From Xestospongia bergquistia (lineage: Eukaryota > Porifera > Demospongiae > Haplosclerida > Petrosiidae): a stretch of 64,000 bases of DNA. The notes beneath the pieces are model-generated. The model was given only the letters and a program-made list of their open reading frames with translations, had not been told where the DNA came from and searched no databases. Made by a program: the position numbers and the translations under genes. Shown here one piece after another: positions 63,766 to 64,000 of this stretch. The stretch spans positions 2,703,501 through 2,767,500 of the forward strand of contig OZ014414.1 of NCBI GenBank assembly GCA_963965975.1, given 5' to 3'. The stretch's first letter is position 1; each line of letters opens with the position of its first letter.

Positions 63766-64000
63766 TACTATAATTAAAGAATATTGAAGAAAAAATTAGC
63801 CAAACAATTTAGAAAATGTTTTAATCATATTTGCTTTAACTATGTTATACAATTACACATTAAGACACCCTCTATACATTTCATAGCTAGGACACCTGTT
63901 CCAATTTATTTAATCATTTATTGCACATGTGTATGTTTAGCATTAAAATTAATGTTATCAGTTTTAAAAGACAAAATTGTAATAATATAATGACAGGAAA

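Overview
The window looks like AT-rich nuclear DNA of an early-branching animal, most likely a sponge (inference). The grounds are compact phase-1 exons with GT-AG introns, a death-domain/Roc-COR gene family, relics of a Cys-rich secreted domain common in sponges, and many decayed transposons. No rRNA, tRNA or CRISPR array was found.

Layout. 0.6-4.4 kb: a broken Ty3/gypsy-like LTR element with both LTRs. 4.7-6.2 kb: relics with a SWIM zinc finger and a PHD finger. 7.9-10.0 kb: a large imperfect palindrome. 10.2-14 kb: a decayed CACTA/EnSpm-like element with a Tnp2-type transposase on + and a divergent coiled-coil gene on -. 14.7-19 kb: microsatellite and AT-rich DNA. 19.2-20.0 kb: a dead fragment of the main gene family. 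22.2-22.7 kb: a decayed host domain. 23.9-24.6 kb: two short inverted-repeat elements.

The core is two paralogous minus-strand genes. Gene A (38801 to 25199) encodes Death-Death-linker-Roc-COR-Death, about 1006 aa. Gene B (63765 or 63043 to 52848) has the same plan plus a 13-unit 8-residue repeat exon before the Roc domain and a basic Lys/Arg/Ser tail after the last death domain, about 1320 or 1392 aa. I worked out all splice sites by hand. Both models stay open from start to stop, and nearly all introns are phase 1. Introns and 5' flanks of A and B are also homologous, so they are segmental duplicates about 24-31 kb apart. A third copy survives only as a 5' fragment near 19.2-20.0 kb.

The most striking observation is a 226-nt alternative first exon about 0.5 kb upstream of gene B. 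It encodes a hydrophobic stretch followed by a perfect 2A ribosome-skipping motif (SGDVELNPG/P) and ends in a phase-1 donor that fits the first death-domain exon. Skipping would release a product starting PETG-. The other first exon gives MAAG-. The two products would otherwise be identical and equal in length. Without skipping, the protein keeps a signal-like N terminus. This suggests dual targeting of a Roco/death protein by translational recoding, as described for 2A signal sequences in sea urchin NLR-type proteins.

Between the two genes lie a duplicated non-coding block (38.9-41.7 and 43.9-45.4 kb), a much older gypsy-like relic inside an intron of gene A, several short inverted-repeat elements, and two weak gene candidates (48.6-48.8 kb minus; 49.7-50.5 kb plus).
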